From positions 1-5,388 of the forward strand of contig JAPLEC010000056.1 of assembly GCA_026391515.1 (NCBI GenBank): 5,388 nt of DNA, in the 5' to 3' direction. Positions 4,321 through 5,388 of this stretch are shown here, one piece after another; the first letter of the stretch is position 1; each line of letters starts with the position of its first letter. Source of the stretch: Bacteroidia bacterium (GTDB lineage: Bacteria > Bacteroidota > Bacteroidia > Bacteroidales > VadinHA17). Position numbers and translations under genes: made by a program. The notes beneath the pieces are model-generated. The model searched no databases and was not told where the DNA came from. It saw only the letters and a list, made by a program, of their open reading frames with translations.

Positions 4321-5025
4321 ATGACTTTTACGGATAACATACTTAAGGTATACAGGAAACAATCCCTTGATTTAAAGGCAAATGATCCAGACTCACTTGA
4401 CTATTTTTTACATAACGAAAAGTATGAATTAAAAGGTCTTTTCAAAGAAGTTACTTCTCAGAAAGATCTTTATAAAAAAATTGAAATTTTTAGTTTAGAT
4501 TCCTTTTATAGATCAACTGTAGAGGGAGAACTGTTATCCAGAGTAAGACAGATCTTTAAAACAATTGGGAAAACCGAATATCAACAATACATCATTAAAG
4601 ATATCTCTTACTTACTTAAAAAGGAAAAATCAAATTTCATCAGTACTAATGATTTTATTGACAAATTATATACTCTGATCATACTTGAGAAAAGATTCTA
4701 CCGCAAAAAATTCTACAAATACTATAAGATAGTTGTTAGGAAGCTTATTTCTTGGAAAATTGAAATTAGAAAAATTTTATCTTTAAAAGTTACCAATAGC
4801 TTCTTAATTAATCTTTTATCAAACAAAATTAGATCATTAACAAAAATTGCAATTCAAATACCTCAAAAATTTGATCTTCAAGAATATCTAGATTTAGTGT
4901 TATCGCTCAAAGATTATTGTTTAGTCATTTCTATAGACAATTTACTAACAACAAATAATCTTTTTAGTTATAACAATCATGAAAACAGAATACATCAAAT
5001 TATTATGCCTCTTAACAGAAGTTAA
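4321..5025 (+). CDS. Unrecognised lysine-rich helical protein, first gene of module 4
   Basis: I do not recognise this 234-residue protein. It has no signal peptide and no clear membrane segment. It is predicted to be mostly helical and cytoplasmic. The centre is strikingly basic and aromatic: residues 124-152 include KRFYRKKFYKYYK followed by VVRKLISWKIEIRK, which would suit nucleic-acid or membrane-surface binding. The N-terminal third (1-60) is more acidic and the C-terminal third has Leu/Ile-rich helices (about 160-210). It starts 20 bp after a strong promoter and its last 47 nt overlap the next gene in another frame. The coding call rests on length, promoter placement and tight linkage to an XRE regulator gene. 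By position it could be the effector of a toxin-antitoxin-like or defence module, but nothing in the sequence proves this. Confidence 0.78.
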   Translation: MTFTDNILKVYRKQSLDLKANDPDSLDYFLHNEKYELKGLFKEVTSQKDLYKKIEIFSLDSFYRSTVEGELLSRVRQIFKTIGKTEYQQYIIKDISYLLKKEKSNFISTNDFIDKLYTLIILEKRFYRKKFYKYYKIVVRKLISWKIEIRKILSLKVTNSFLINLLSNKIRSLTKIAIQIPQKFDLQEYLDLVLSLKDYCLVISIDNLLTTNNLFSYNNHENRIHQIIMPLNRS

Positions 5026-5188
5026 AGGAAGTGGAATAATCCCAGAAAAATATGCACGTGAATTTGATCAACAAATTGATTTTCTTAAAAATGAGATTGA
5101 AAATACAAATGGTTTCGACAAATCAAAAACCATAACAGGATTAAGCAAACTCTTCTTATTTCTCTATAATTTATTCAAACCAAAATAA
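4979..5188 (+). CDS. Small unrecognised protein, second gene of module 4
   Basis: A 69-residue protein that I do not recognise. It has an N-terminal hydrophobic helix (about 5-14), GSGIIPEKYAREF (17-29), an acidic/amphipathic helix at about 30-42 and a C-terminal hydrophobic helix ending in KPK. The only ATG is at 4979, inside the upstream gene, giving a 47-nt overlap. No ATG, GTG or TTG codon offers a later start that avoids it. It ends 1 nt before the regulator's ATG, so the three genes look like a translationally coupled operon. Its small size and position between an unknown protein and a DNA-binding protein would fit an antitoxin, adaptor or immunity role, but this is only inference. The chief doubt is the long overlap. 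Confidence 0.65.
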   Translation: MKTEYIKLLCLLTEVKGSGIIPEKYAREFDQQIDFLKNEIENTNGFDKSKTITGLSKLFLFLYNLFKPK

Positions 5189-5189
5189 A

Positions 5190-5388
5190 ATGGATATTGG
5201 ACCGACAATATTAAGATTACGAAAAGAAAAGGGTATTAAACAAAAGGACCTTGCTAGAGGAGCTGGTATTTCTGCAACATATTTATCCCAAATAGAGAAA
5301 GGTTTAAGAGTTCCAAGACTTGATATTCTTGAAAAAATTAGTAATGAGATTAATGTTCCTCTATCCATTTTGTCATTTCTTTCACTTG
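5190..5388 (+). CDS. XRE/Cro-CI-type helix-turn-helix regulator (3' end outside window)
   Basis: The first 66 residues of an XRE-family DNA-binding protein run off the window. The HTH_3 domain spans about residues 7-60: LRLRKEKGIKQ, helix 2 near 18-25 (QKDLARGA), the recognition helix near 28-37 (SATYLSQIEKG), then VPRLDILEKIS and a closing helix NVPLSIL. The YLSQIEKG stretch is a classic match. It starts 1 nt after the stop of the small upstream gene, so it is the third gene of the operon. Its likely job is autorepression of the module or, if a toxin is present, acting as antitoxin. Whether an extra domain follows (for example a peptidase, as in some regulator fusions) cannot be seen here. 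Confidence 0.9.
   Translation, partial: MDIGPTILRLRKEKGIKQKDLARGAGISATYLSQIEKGLRVPRLDILEKISNEINVPLSILSFLSL

Noticed and set aside
5171..5368. Minus-strand 65-codon reading frame opposite the XRE regulator
   Set aside because: It is the complement of a convincing HTH_3 domain and has no features of its own.

Overview
The window looks like chromosomal DNA of a Bacteroidota member. It is AT-rich, genes lack clear Shine-Dalgarno sites, and three units are preceded by the -7 box of this phylum (TAnnTTTG); two of these also have a well-spaced TTG/TTTG -33 box. All recognised genes are on the + strand. The first 132 bases are the 3' end of a core gene, thymidylate synthase (thyA). Everything after it looks like an accessory array.

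The array consists of compact modules, each apparently transcribed on its own and separated by palindromic intergenic elements. Module 1 (504-1832) is a class II Fic AMP-transferase with a C-terminal winged helix, preceded by a duplicated operator-like inverted repeat. Module 2 (2046-2746) is an MNT nucleotidyltransferase/HEPN pair with a 4-nt overlap. Module 3 (2994-3663) is a ribbon-helix-helix antitoxin and PIN-domain toxin pair (VapBC type) with an 8-nt overlap. Module 4 (4321 to the window end) is two unrecognised proteins followed by an XRE-type helix-turn-helix regulator cut off by the window edge. It has a strong promoter and looks like one operon.

Related elements follow modules 1, 2 and 3 (1840-1984, 2761-2895, about 3657-4198). 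Their left end reads close to GCTAACACGGACAATAAAGT and their right end close to ACTTTATTGCCGGTTAGC. The two ends are inverted repeats of each other, except that the left arm carries two extra single A residues. A GC-rich, hairpin-rich core with terminator-like stems lies between them. Bulged, asymmetric pairing, TAAC...GTTA ends and one toxin-antitoxin-type module per element resemble integron gene cassettes with attC sites. A MITE or other dispersed palindromic repeat is the main alternative. No integrase is visible here.

The genes do not form one pathway. They look like a stack of independent, self-regulated growth-control or defence modules downstream of thyA. The least explained part is module 4, whose two unknown proteins sit beside a regulator in an array otherwise made of toxin-antitoxin-type systems.
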